A DNA stretch of 64,000 nucleotides from Luoshenia tenuis (GTDB lineage: Bacteria > Bacillota > Clostridia > Christensenellales > GCA-900066905), in contig NZ_JACRSO010000001.1 in the NCBI RefSeq assembly GCF_014384745.1, positions 930,001-994,000 on the forward strand. The letters run 5' to 3'. Made by a program: the position numbers and the translations under genes. Of this stretch, positions 23,764-32,743 are shown piece after piece. The notes beneath the pieces were generated by a model. That model was not told the DNA's origin. It saw nothing but the letters and a program-made list of their open reading frames with translations, and made no database searches. Every line of letters starts with the position of its first letter. The stretch's first letter is position 1.

Positions 23764-24006
23764 ATGTTTATTAATAAGACAAAAGACGGATTAAATAACC
23801 TTTGCGGTAAAAATATCGCAAAATACAGAAAAAGCGTCAAAATTTCGCAGCGTCAGCTGGCCGACCAAATGCAGGTTTTCGGCCTGGACCTGGATAAAAA
23901 CGCGATACAGCGCATCGAGGCCGGCAAAAGGTTTGTAACGGATATTGAATTGGTGGCCTTCTCCAACGTATTAAAGATGAGCTTTGAAGAGTTGCTCTCA
24001 TCATAA
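23764..24006 (+). CDS. XRE-family helix-turn-helix regulator
   Basis: 80 residues from ATG at 23764, a single Cro/CI-type HTH (GKNIAKYRKSVKISQRQLADQ ... KNAIQRIEAGKRFVTDIEL, given in part), ending in SFEELLSS. An ATG at 23728 would add 12 residues but would place operator O2 inside the coding region and has no ribosome site; GGTGG precedes the chosen start closely. Probable autorepressor acting on O1 and O2 and on the divergent lipoprotein gene. Confidence 0.85.
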   Translation: MFINKTKDGLNNLCGKNIAKYRKSVKISQRQLADQMQVFGLDLDKNAIQRIEAGKRFVTDIELVAFSNVLKMSFEELLSS

Positions 24007-24013
24007 CTCAACC

Positions 24014-24060
24014 TAAAAAAGGGAGATCATCCCAGGATGATCTCCCTTTTGCGTTTGTCT
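24014..24060. terminator. Bidirectional terminator
   Basis: AAAAAAGGGAGATCATCC / GGATGATCTCCCTTTT with two-base loop, between the XRE gene and the convergent hydrolase gene; it also closes the long leftward biosynthetic run. Confidence 0.92.
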
Positions 24061-24092
24061 TTAATTTTTGCCGCCGCGCGGCGCCCTCGCGC

Positions 24093-25007
24093 TTAAAATC
24101 CGGCCTGATCCAAAAACTGCCACACGATCTCCCGATACGCCTTCGGCGCCCGGCCGATTGACTGAGCATGCCTGGCCCCAGGGATCAGGTGATAAGCAAT
24201 GGCCGGGTTGGCCTCAACGATCCTATGGCTTAGCTCCCAGGGGATGTAATCGTCCGCCTCGCCGTGGATGATCATGGCCGGCATGCCGATCTCTCCGGCG
24301 TGGGCCGCGATATCCACCTTTTTGACCCGCGCACCGGAAAGCAGGTAGATCCAAAGCCGCGCGGCGGGGATAAAGCCCACCGCCCAGGGGCCGATCTCCA
24401 CTCGCGCCCGGTAGCGCAGAATCGCCATCCAGGATGGATAGGGGCAATCCGCAATGCAAAACCGCAGGCCCTTAGCCTTTTGCGCCACCAGCAGCGCCGT
24501 GGCCGCGCCCATGGATTCGCCCATAACGCCGATCTGCGCCGCGGAGAATCCCTCGTCCCTGGCCCAGCCGCGGATGCGCCCTAACCAGTTGACGGCATCC
24601 TGCTGCTCAAAATAGCCAAAGGTGGCATAGCGCCCGCCGCTCTCCCCTGCGCCCGCATGGTCGGGGATGAGCACGTTGATCCCCCGCTCCAAAAAAAGCG
24701 GCAGATACTTCAGCGCGCTGATATAGGGATAGTTGTACCCATGTAAAAACAGTACGTAGCGAGCACTCTTTTCTTTGGGCCGATAAAGGCGCGCCACCAG
24801 CGGACAGCCCCGAACCGATTGCCCGCTGACCTGCTGAAAGGGCAGCTGTAACAACGTATCGTCTTTCAGGTTGCCGCACTCCAGTTCTTCGCGCAGCACA
24901 TCCTTATACAGCCGCCGCGGCGGATCGATGGCGCGGCGGGCAAAGACCAGGCCGATCCCCAAATATACCAGCGCCAATACCGCCGCGATAGCGATTGCCC
25001 AGACCAT
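24093..25007 (-). CDS. Alpha/beta hydrolase, membrane-anchored
   Basis: About 304 residues. An N-terminal membrane segment (VWAIAIAAVLALVYLGIGLV) is followed by a serine hydrolase domain: YVLFLHGYNYPY (oxyanion side), nucleophile elbow GESMGAATALL, acid Asp in HGEADDYIP and His in PGARHAQS. This matches the family of Firmicutes cell-surface or membrane-bound esterase-like hydrolases (YqkD/BD-FAE-like). Substrate unknown. Start ATG 25007 after GGGGGTGG; a GTG three codons earlier is possible. Last gene of the leftward run, 41 bases after dapL. Confidence 0.85.
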   Translation of the reverse strand: MVWAIAIAAVLALVYLGIGLVFARRAIDPPRRLYKDVLREELECGNLKDDTLLQLPFQQVSGQSVRGCPLVARLYRPKEKSARYVLFLHGYNYPYISALKYLPLFLERGINVLIPDHAGAGESGGRYATFGYFEQQDAVNWLGRIRGWARDEGFSAAQIGVMGESMGAATALLVAQKAKGLRFCIADCPYPSWMAILRYRARVEIGPWAVGFIPAARLWIYLLSGARVKKVDIAAHAGEIGMPAMIIHGEADDYIPWELSHRIVEANPAIAYHLIPGARHAQSIGRAPKAYREIVWQFLDQAGF

Positions 25008-25048
25008 CTGCGCCACCCCCGTTTCCTATCCCTTTATATCTTTCTATC

Positions 25049-26230
25049 TCACAGCTTTTCATGCAGCGCGCGGATGCGCGCCATGGCCTCTTTCGTGGCT
25101 TCCCGCTCTCCAAAAGCCGTTAAGCGGAAAAAGCCCGCGCCGTTTTTCCCAAAGCCCTCACCCGGAGTCCCTACCACACCGGCCTGCTTAAGCAGCAGAT
25201 CGAAATACTGCCAGGAGTCCATGCCGCCCGGGCACTTCATGAAGATATAGGGCGAGCTCTCCCCGCCGGTGAACCATACGCCCATCTCCCGCAGCGCCTG
25301 CGCCATGATGCGCGCGTTCTCCCGGTAATAGCCCAGGTTTTCCTCAATCTGTCTTAATCCCTCAGGCGTGAATACCGCCGCGGCCGCCCGTTGCACGATG
25401 TAGGGCACGCCGTTAAATTTGGTGGTCTGGCGCCGCAGCCACATGGCGTTCAGCCTGCCGCCGCAAAGCGCCAGCGGCACCACCGTATAGCCGCAGCGCA
25501 GCCCGGTGAAGCCCGCCGTCTTGGAGAGCGAGCAAAACTCGATGGCGCATTGCTTGGCCCCTTCGATCTCGTAAATGCTGCGGGGCAGCGATTCATCCTG
25601 AATAAAGGCCTCGTATGCCGCATCGTACAGGATCACCGCGCCAACCGCTCTTGCATAAGCCACCCAGGCGCCCAGCTGCTCCCGGTTGTAGGCCGCGCCC
25701 GTGGGATTATTGGGCGAGCAAAGGTAAATAATGTCCGCCTCAACCTCTTGCGGCGGCGGAGGTAAAAACCCATTTTGTTCCGTCGCATCGCAGTATAAAA
25801 TCTTTCGCCCGGCCATCACATTGGTATCCACATAAACCGGATATACAGGGTCGGGCACCAGCACGGTATTGTCCCTGTCGAACAAGTCCAGGATATTGCC
25901 CAGGTCGCTCTTGGCGCCGTCGGAGATGAATACCTCGCCCGCCTCCAGCACCACGCCCTTTTGTACGTAATAGCCCCGGATGCCCTCCCGCAGGAAGTCA
26001 TACCCCTGCTCCGGCCCATAGCCGTGGAAGGTCTCCTTGTTGCCCATCTCATCCACCGCCGCGTGCAGCGCATCTGTCACGGCAGGGCAAAGCGGCAGGG
26101 TAACGTCCCCGATCCCCAGGCGGATGATCTTTTGCTCGGGATGCTCCGCGCTCTGCTGGGCCACCTTTTTGGCGATGGTCGAAAACAGATAGCTGTCCTC
26201 CAGGTCCTGATAATGGGTATTAATCCGCAT
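25049..26230 (-). CDS. dapL: LL-diaminopimelate aminotransferase
   Basis: 393 residues, class I PLP aminotransferase. Opening MRINTHYQDLEDSYLFSTIA and FHGYGPEQGYDFLREGI are typical of DapL; Schiff-base lysine is in SLSKTAGFTGLRCG, and the NNPTGAAY loop binds PLP. It converts tetrahydrodipicolinate plus glutamate to LL-diaminopimelate in one step, by-passing the succinylase/acetylase routes. The product is epimerised by DapF, here fused to CarB two genes upstream. Start ATG 26230 (GGAGGG seven bases upstream), overlapping the nadE stop by 11 bases. Confidence 0.95.
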   Translation of the reverse strand: MRINTHYQDLEDSYLFSTIAKKVAQQSAEHPEQKIIRLGIGDVTLPLCPAVTDALHAAVDEMGNKETFHGYGPEQGYDFLREGIRGYYVQKGVVLEAGEVFISDGAKSDLGNILDLFDRDNTVLVPDPVYPVYVDTNVMAGRKILYCDATEQNGFLPPPPQEVEADIIYLCSPNNPTGAAYNREQLGAWVAYARAVGAVILYDAAYEAFIQDESLPRSIYEIEGAKQCAIEFCSLSKTAGFTGLRCGYTVVPLALCGGRLNAMWLRRQTTKFNGVPYIVQRAAAAVFTPEGLRQIEENLGYYRENARIMAQALREMGVWFTGGESSPYIFMKCPGGMDSWQYFDLLLKQAGVVGTPGEGFGKNGAGFFRLTAFGEREATKEAMARIRALHEKL

Positions 26231-26966
26231 CCTGCATCCCTCCAAATGTCGCGGGCATGCGCAGCTTATGCAGGCTGCGCGCATGCGCGCGGGTGATCTT
26301 TTCTACATCCTGCGGCTCTCCCTGGCCCGAAAGGATGTACCGGTCAATAGCGGCATAGGTCATACCCATCTCGCCTTCGTCGGTCTGCCCTTCAAACAGC
26401 CCTGCAGAGGGCGCCTTTTGAATGATATTCTCCGGCGCGCCCAAAAAGGCCAAAAATTCATAGACCTCGCCCACCGTTAAATCCGCTATGGGGTTAAAAT
26501 CGCACCCGCCGTCGCCCCACTTGGTAAAGTAGCCCACGTACCGCTCCGAGCGGTTGCCCGTGCCGGCCACCAGGGCGCCCCGGCTTTGGGCGATGGCGTA
26601 CAGCGTCGCCATCCGCAGCCTGGGGGCGATATTGGCGCTGGCCGCATCGCTCACCGTGCCCACCGGGGCTATCGCATCGGTCAGCGCGGTCTTAACATCG
26701 CTCAAATCCACCGTAGTGGTCTCAATGCCGAACTGCCGGGCCACGGCCAGGCCATCTTGCATGTCCTCGCCAAAATTTCGTTTCGACTGGCAGGGCATCA
26801 TCACGCCCAGCACGTCATCACAGGCCTTTTTGCACAGGATGCCCACCAGCGCGCTGTCCTTGCCGCCGCTGTTGCCAAATACGATGCCCCTGGCCCCGCT
26901 ATCGCGCAGCTGGCTTTGAATAAAGGCCACCCGCGCTTCCAGCTCTTTTGCATAGTCTCTCGCCAT
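26220..26966 (-). CDS. nadE: NH3-dependent NAD(+) synthetase
   Basis: 248 residues, the synthetase domain only, with the PP-loop SGGKDS at 33-38 and the KWGDGGCDFNPIADLTVGEV region that binds deamido-NAD. It amidates nicotinate adenine dinucleotide with ammonia. No glutaminase domain is fused, so it needs free ammonia, in keeping with GlnA, CarA and GdhA nearby. ATG at 26966 after TTTGGAG; 24 bases after the carB-dapF fusion and overlapping dapL. Confidence 0.95.
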   Translation of the reverse strand: MARDYAKELEARVAFIQSQLRDSGARGIVFGNSGGKDSALVGILCKKACDDVLGVMMPCQSKRNFGEDMQDGLAVARQFGIETTTVDLSDVKTALTDAIAPVGTVSDAASANIAPRLRMATLYAIAQSRGALVAGTGNRSERYVGYFTKWGDGGCDFNPIADLTVGEVYEFLAFLGAPENIIQKAPSAGLFEGQTDEGEMGMTYAAIDRYILSGQGEPQDVEKITRAHARSLHKLRMPATFGGMQDAD

Positions 26967-26990
26967 GTTCTTTACTCCAAACTTCTCTCG

Positions 26991-29900
26991 CTAAATCTCG
27001 ACCACGCCGTCGAAGATCTTGACGCAGTCCCCGCACAGGTAGACGGCCTCGTCGGTATAGGTCACCAGCAGCCGCCCGCCGTTTACCCGTACGGCGATCT
27101 CCTCGCCCTTGGGGCAATAGCCGTTGCGCGCAGCCGCAACCACAGCCGCGCAGGCCCCGGTGCCGCAGGCCATGGTTTCGCCGCTGCCCCGCTCCCATAC
27201 CCGCATCTTCAGGTTATGGCTATCGATCACCTGCACAAATTCGGTATTTACCCGCTCCGGGAAGGCCTCGTCAAACTCGAAGGCCGGCCCAACGGTATCG
27301 ATATCAAAGGTATTGAGGTTATCCATAAACACCACCGCGTGGGGGTTGCCCATCGATACGCAGGTAACGTTATACTGCCTGCCCTCGATGGTCATGGGCT
27401 GGTTGATCATCTCCTGGCCGTCAAAGCGCACCGGCACTTTTTCGCAGGCCGTCTCCGCCTTGCCCATGTTGACCCGCACCGAGGCCACCTCGCCATTTTG
27501 TACCCAAAGCGTCAGCTCCCGGATGCCGCTCAAGGTCTCAATGGTCATGACCTCGCGGGGAACGATGCCCTCCTCGTACAAAATCTTACCCACGCAGCGG
27601 ATGGCGTTGCCGCACATGCGTCCCTCGCTGCCATCCCGGTTGAACATGCGCATTTTGGCGTCCGCCACCTTGGACGGGCAGATCAGGATGATGCCATCCC
27701 CGCCAATGCCGTAATGCCGGTCTGAGAGGATCACGCTCAGGGATTCCGGGCTGACCGGTTCATTTTCCAGGCAGTTGAAGTAGATATAATCATTCCCGCA
27801 GCCCTGCATTTTGATAAAGGGCTGTTTGAGCCGCTTTTTGCGCATATTGTTGATATCCACAAGCTCGGTGGAATAGGGGGAGTAGCGGCTGCGCAGGCTG
27901 TCCGCCAGGGCGTTGGCCGTATCCAAACTGGTCAGGCAGGGGATCGCCAGCTCGATGGCCTTGCGGCGGATCTTCACACTGTCCCGGCTGGGCAAGCGCC
28001 CCTTGGTGGAGGTGGACAGGATGTACTTGACCTTGCCGCTCTCCAGCAGCGTCTGGATATTATCGTCTGCCTCGTGGATCTTCTTCACGGCCGTCACCTT
28101 CATACCCGCGCGGCGCAGCCACTCGGCCGTGCCCTCGGTGGCATACAGCTGGAAGCCCAGGTCCGCAAATTTGCGGGCGATATCCATCGCCTCGGCCTTA
28201 TCGCTGTTGCGCACGGTGATCAATACGCCGCCGTTTTTCTCCATCTTAAAGCCGGCGGCAATCAGCCCTTTGTAGAGCGCCTCCTCCAGCGTCTTGCCGA
28301 TACCCAGCACCTCGCCGGTGGATTTCATCTCCGGCCCCAGGTGCACGTCCAGATCCTGCAGCTTCTCAAAGGAGAATACCGGCACCTTTACCGCCACATA
28401 GGGCGGCGCCTTGTAAAGCCCGGTGCCATAGCCCATCTGCGCCAGGGTCTCGCCCAGCATGGCGCGGGTAGCCAGGTCCACCATGGGCACGCCGGTCACC
28501 TTGCTGATGTAGGGGATGGTACGCGAGGCGCGGGGGTTGACCTCGATCACATAAATCTTGCCCTGGTAAACCACGTACTGGATATTGACCAGGCCGCGGG
28601 TGTTGAGCGCCAGCGCCAGCTCCCGGGTGTAGTCGATCAGCTGCCGGGTCATCCGCCCGCTTAAGTTCCATGCCGGATAGACCGCGATGGAATCGCCCGA
28701 ATGGATGCCCGCCCGCTCGATATGCTCCATGATGCCGGGGATCAGGATATCCTTGCCATCGCAGATGGCGTCTACCTCGATCTCGATGCCCATCAGGTAT
28801 TTATCGATCAGGATGGGGTTATCCTGCTTGTGCTGGAGGATGATCCCCATATATTCTTTAATGTCCTCATCGCTAAAGGCGATGATCATGTTCTGCCCGC
28901 CCAGTACATAGCTGGGCCGCATCAGCACCGGATACCCCAGGCGGTTAGCCGCCTCCAGCGCCTCTTCCGGCGTCATCACCGTAGAACCGCTGGGCCGGGC
29001 GATGCCGATGCGCTCCAACAGCTCGTCAAACCGCTCGCGGTCCTCCGCCATGTCGATGCTGTCCGCCGAGGTGCCCAGAATCTTGACGCCGGCGGACTCC
29101 AGGAATTTGGTCAGCTTGATCGCCGTCTGCCCGCCAAAGGCCACCACCACCCCGTAGGGCTTCTCGGTGTGGATCACGCTCATCACGTCCTCAGGGGTGA
29201 GCGGCTCAAAGTACAGCCGGTCGGCCGTATCAAAGTCGGTAGAAACAGTCTCGGGGTTGTTATTGACGATGACCACCTCGTACCCGGCTTCCTTCAGCGC
29301 CCAAACGCAATGGACCGAGGCATAGTCAAACTCAATGCCCTGGCCGATGCGGATGGGGCCGGAGCCAAAGACGATCACCGTCTTTTTATCGCTCGGGTGC
29401 TGCTCGATAAACTGGGCCGCCTCGTTTACCTCGTCGTAGCAGCTGTAAAAGTACGGGGTCTCCGCCTCAAACTCCGCCGCGCAGGTATCCACCATCTTAT
29501 AGCTGGCAAACAGCGGATGGGCGATCTCCTGACCGGAGAAGCGCCGGACCACCGCGTCCGGATAGCCCATATCCTTGGCCTTGTGGTAAAGCTCGTCGGT
29601 CAGCGGCTCGCTGGCGAGGCGCTGCTCCATCTTGGCGATGTTTTTGAGCTTGGCCAGGAACCAGTGGTTGATCTTGGTGATATTGTAGATATCATCCATG
29701 CTCACGCCGCGCTTGATGGCCTCATACACCACAAACATGCGCTCATCATCGCACACGCTGAGCTTATCATATACTTCCTGATCGCTCAGGGCCTTGAGCT
29801 TGGGCATATTCAGGGTATCCAGGCCGATCTCCGCGCCCCGCACCGCCTTCATCAGCGCCGCCTCAAAGCTGTGGCCGATGGCCATGACCTCGCCGGTGGC

Positions 29901-31031
29901 CTTCATCTGCGTGCCCAGGGTGCGCTTGGCGTAGACGAATTTATCAAAGGGCCATTTGGGGAATTTGACCACCACGTAGTCGATGGCCGGCTCAAAGCAG
30001 GCATAGGTCTTGCCGGTAACGGCGTTGAGGATCTCGTTAAACGTATAGCCGATGGCGATCTTGGTGGCCACCTTGGCAATGGGATAGCCCGTGGCCTTGG
30101 AGGCCAGCGCCGAGGAGCGGGACACGCGGGGGTTGACCTCGATGACCGCGTACTCGTCGCTGTCCGGATGCAGGGCAAACTGGCAGTTACACCCGCCCTC
30201 AACGCCCATGGCGGTAATGATGTTCAGCGCCGCGCTGCGCAGCATCTGGTATTCTTTATCGGCCAGCGTCAGCGCCGGGGCCACCACGATGCTGTCGCCG
30301 GTATGTACGCCCACCGGGTCAAAGTTCTCCATCGAACAGATCGTAATTACATTGCCCTGGCTGTCCCGCATCACTTCAAACTCGATCTCTTTCCAGCCGG
30401 AGATGCACTTTTCCACCAGAATCTGCGTGATCGGGGACATGCGCAGCCCATTGGCCGCGATCTCCCGCAGCTCCTCTTCGTTATTGACGATGCCGCCGCC
30501 GCTGCCGCCCAGGGTAAAGGCCGGTCGGATGATCACCGGGTAGCCGATCTCGTTGGTAAATTCCACCGCCGCCTCTAGATCCGTCACCACTTTGGAGGGG
30601 ATGACCGGCTCGCCGATCTCGATCATGGCGTCCTTAAACATCTGGCGGTCCTCCGCCCGGTCGATGGTCTCCGGGTTCGCACCCAAAAGCTTAACGCCAT
30701 GTTCCTCCAAAAAGCCCTCTTTGGCCAACATCATGCTTAGGTTCAACCCCGTCTGTCCGCCCAGGGTGGAAAGCAGGCTGTCCGGTTTTTCTTTAATGAT
30801 GATGCGCTTGAGGGTATCGGTCGTCAGCGGCTCGATATAGATCTTGTCCGCCATGGCGTTATCCGTCATGATCGTAGCCGGGTTGGAGTTGACCAGGATG
30901 ACCTCCAGTCCATCCTCCTTCAGTGCCCGGCAGGCCTGGGTCCCGGCGTAGTCAAACTCCGCCGCCTGGCCGATGACGATGGGGCCGGAGCCCACTACCA
31001 GTACGCGCTTGATATTCTTATCTCTAGGCAT
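26991..31031 (-). CDS. carB-dapF: Carbamoyl-phosphate synthase large subunit fused to diaminopimelate epimerase
   Basis: One uninterrupted frame of 1346 residues. Residues 1 to about 1062 are a complete CarB: two ATP-grasp halves (VLVVGSGPIVIGQAAEFDYA at the start, IVFGSGPIRIGQGIEFDYA-type repeat near residue 550) and a C-terminal MGS-like allosteric domain ending RYSPYSTELVDIN. Residues 1063-1346 are a complete DapF (KMQGCGNDYIYF, GIGGDGI), with both catalytic cysteines: C1140 in GRMCGNAIRC and C1289 in ETMACGTGAC. The junction is a few residues around NNMRKKRL; an internal ATG at 27845 lacks a clear ribosome site. CarB joins ammonia, bicarbonate and ATP; DapF makes meso-diaminopimelate. An internal restart giving free DapF cannot be excluded. 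Confidence 0.93.
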   Translation of the reverse strand: MPRDKNIKRVLVVGSGPIVIGQAAEFDYAGTQACRALKEDGLEVILVNSNPATIMTDNAMADKIYIEPLTTDTLKRIIIKEKPDSLLSTLGGQTGLNLSMMLAKEGFLEEHGVKLLGANPETIDRAEDRQMFKDAMIEIGEPVIPSKVVTDLEAAVEFTNEIGYPVIIRPAFTLGGSGGGIVNNEEELREIAANGLRMSPITQILVEKCISGWKEIEFEVMRDSQGNVITICSMENFDPVGVHTGDSIVVAPALTLADKEYQMLRSAALNIITAMGVEGGCNCQFALHPDSDEYAVIEVNPRVSRSSALASKATGYPIAKVATKIAIGYTFNEILNAVTGKTYACFEPAIDYVVVKFPKWPFDKFVYAKRTLGTQMKATGEVMAIGHSFEAALMKAVRGAEIGLDTLNMPKLKALSDQEVYDKLSVCDDERMFVVYEAIKRGVSMDDIYNITKINHWFLAKLKNIAKMEQRLASEPLTDELYHKAKDMGYPDAVVRRFSGQEIAHPLFASYKMVDTCAAEFEAETPYFYSCYDEVNEAAQFIEQHPSDKKTVIVFGSGPIRIGQGIEFDYASVHCVWALKEAGYEVVIVNNNPETVSTDFDTADRLYFEPLTPEDVMSVIHTEKPYGVVVAFGGQTAIKLTKFLESAGVKILGTSADSIDMAEDRERFDELLERIGIARPSGSTVMTPEEALEAANRLGYPVLMRPSYVLGGQNMIIAFSDEDIKEYMGIILQHKQDNPILIDKYLMGIEIEVDAICDGKDILIPGIMEHIERAGIHSGDSIAVYPAWNLSGRMTRQLIDYTRELALALNTRGLVNIQYVVYQGKIYVIEVNPRASRTIPYISKVTGVPMVDLATRAMLGETLAQMGYGTGLYKAPPYVAVKVPVFSFEKLQDLDVHLGPEMKSTGEVLGIGKTLEEALYKGLIAAGFKMEKNGGVLITVRNSDKAEAMDIARKFADLGFQLYATEGTAEWLRRAGMKVTAVKKIHEADDNIQTLLESGKVKYILSTSTKGRLPSRDSVKIRRKAIELAIPCLTSLDTANALADSLRSRYSPYSTELVDINNMRKKRLKQPFIKMQGCGNDYIYFNCLENEPVSPESLSVILSDRHYGIGGDGIILICPSKVADAKMRMFNRDGSEGRMCGNAIRCVGKILYEEGIVPREVMTIETLSGIRELTLWVQNGEVASVRVNMGKAETACEKVPVRFDGQEMINQPMTIEGRQYNVTCVSMGNPHAVVFMDNLNTFDIDTVGPAFEFDEAFPERVNTEFVQVIDSHNLKMRVWERGSGETMACGTGACAAVVAAARNGYCPKGEEIAVRVNGGRLLVTYTDEAVYLCGDCVKIFDGVVEI

Positions 31032-32109
31032 GCTTATTCTCCTCCATCATCCCGATAAACTGGTCGAACAGGTAAGCCGTATCGTGCGGGCCTGCGCAGG
31101 CTTCCGGGTGGAACTGCACCGAGAATGCCGGCACATCGTCATAGGCCACGCCCTCGCAGGTGCCGTCGTTGGCATTTTCAAAGAAAACGTGGGCTGTTTG
31201 GGGCAGCGATTCGCTCACCACCGCATAGCCGTGGTTCTGGCTGGAGATAAATACCCGCCCGCTGCTGAGATCCTTCACCGGCTGGTTGGCCCCCCGGTGC
31301 CCGTACTTAAGCCGCATGGTCTTGGCTCCCTGGCTCAAGGCCAGCAGCTGGTGCCCCATGCAGATGCCAAAGGTGGGCACGCGCGCGGCTACGACCTTGG
31401 CGATCTCCTGGGCCACATCCATGTTATCCGCCGGGTCTCCCGGGCCGTTGGTCAGCATCACCCCATCGGGGTTCAGGGCCAGCACTTCCTCCGCAGTAGT
31501 ATTATACGGCACGGTGATCACATCGCACCCGCGTTTGAGCAACTCCCGGCTGATGTTCATCTTGGCCCCCAGGTCCCATAGCACCACCTTGTGCGTGCTG
31601 TTTTCCGCCTTTTCCTCAAACACCGCCTTGCAGCTGGTGTTGGGCACGGCGTCCTGCACCCGGTAAGCCTTGATCTCCTGCAGGTCCTGCTCCATATGAT
31701 CCAGCGTGCGGACGATCTTGCCGTTCATTACCCCGTGGTCACGGATGATCTTGGTCAGCTCCCGGGTATCGATCCCGCAAAGGCCGATGATGTTCTGCTC
31801 TTTTAAAAAATTGTCGAGCACGTCGGCGCACCGGTAATTACTCGGCTCTTCGCACCATTCGCGCACGACATATGCTCTAAGATAGGTTTGGTCTTTTTCA
31901 AAATCCTCTGGAATCACGCCATAATTCCCGATGAGCGGAAACGTCTGAACGATGATTTGCCCATAATAACTAGGATCGGTCAGGGTCTCCAAATATCCGG
32001 TCATTCCCGTGGAGAAAACTACCTCTCCTGTCACTTCGCCTTCGGCGCCAAAGCCCTTCCCCTTGAAAACGCGCCCGTTCTCAAGGACGAGATACAATGT
32101 CTGCTCCAA
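31024..32109 (-). CDS. carA: Carbamoyl-phosphate synthase small subunit
   Basis: 361 residues: N-terminal CPSase_sm domain (YLVLENGRVFKGKGFGAEGE) and class I glutamine amidotransferase with the nucleophile Cys near residue 247 in FGICMGHQLLAL and C-terminal FHPEACAGPHD. It releases ammonia from glutamine for CarB. Start is TTG at 32109 after AAAGGAG; the stop overlaps carB by eight bases. Confidence 0.96.
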   Translation of the reverse strand: MEQTLYLVLENGRVFKGKGFGAEGEVTGEVVFSTGMTGYLETLTDPSYYGQIIVQTFPLIGNYGVIPEDFEKDQTYLRAYVVREWCEEPSNYRCADVLDNFLKEQNIIGLCGIDTRELTKIIRDHGVMNGKIVRTLDHMEQDLQEIKAYRVQDAVPNTSCKAVFEEKAENSTHKVVLWDLGAKMNISRELLKRGCDVITVPYNTTAEEVLALNPDGVMLTNGPGDPADNMDVAQEIAKVVAARVPTFGICMGHQLLALSQGAKTMRLKYGHRGANQPVKDLSSGRVFISSQNHGYAVVSESLPQTAHVFFENANDGTCEGVAYDDVPAFSVQFHPEACAGPHDTAYLFDQFIGMMEENKHA

Positions 32110-32140
32110 AACGCTTTCTCCTTTCTATGCCTTAACCAGG

Positions 32141-32710
32141 CTAACTTTCATAGGTATTGAGAATCCGCTGCGCGACTTCCCGCCGCGTCAGCCGCAAATC
32201 CATGGCCTGTTTTTCTATATATCGGTGGGCCTGCGCCTCGGTCATGCCCAGGTATTGAATAAGCGCGCACTTGGCCCGGTCCGCCAGTTTGATATCCTCT
32301 ATCTTCCTTTTCAGCTTGCTGTTCTCGCTGCGCAGGCCCAACATCCGCCTGCGGGTGGCCTCCACCAACTTGACCGATTGAAAGAACAACTGGGCGCTGA
32401 TGGGTTTGGGTACCACGAACACGCCGCTTTCCTCAACCTTGGACGAGATCTCGTCCGCCGCCTCCGCTTTCACGATCAGCAGCACGCCGCTCCCAGCGCC
32501 GCCGGCTACGCTCATGGCTAGCTCGTGGCCATACTCGTCCCCCAGCGGGGCGTTGATCACCACGAGGTCGTACTCGTTTTCGATGAGCAGCCGCCTGGCC
32601 TCGCTCCCCGACCTGGCTACGGCGATCTGGGCACAGCCGCTTGATTGCAGCACTTTCTGGATAAAGGCGGTACCCTTACTGGTTCCGGATACGATTAAGC
32701 CACTGTCCAC
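32141..32710 (-). CDS. ANTAR-domain RNA-binding response regulator
   Basis: 189 residues: a receiver-like N-terminus (MDSGLIVSGTSKGTAFIQ, YDLVVINAPLGDEYG) followed by a coiled coil and a C-terminal ANTAR domain (KLADRAKCALIQYLGMTEAQAHRYIEKQAM, shown in part). The receiver lacks a clear phosphorylatable Asp in the usual D-x-x-P position (NAPLGDE). ANTAR proteins stabilise a two-hairpin antiterminator in nascent RNA. Its place right after glnA matches known glutamine-synthetase-linked ANTAR regulators. GTG at 32710. Confidence 0.9.
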   Translation of the reverse strand: MDSGLIVSGTSKGTAFIQKVLQSSGCAQIAVARSGSEARRLLIENEYDLVVINAPLGDEYGHELAMSVAGGAGSGVLLIVKAEAADEISSKVEESGVFVVPKPISAQLFFQSVKLVEATRRRMLGLRSENSKLKRKIEDIKLADRAKCALIQYLGMTEAQAHRYIEKQAMDLRLTRREVAQRILNTYES

Positions 32711-32743
32711 AGACTCACCGTCCTTTCGCCCAGTAATCCAGCC

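Noticed and set aside
28701..30578. 625-codon open frame on the plus strand opposite carB
   Set aside because: Lies wholly inside carB on the other strand, His/Gly/Leu-rich composition typical of an antisense shadow in GC-rich DNA, no ribosome site, no recognisable domain.
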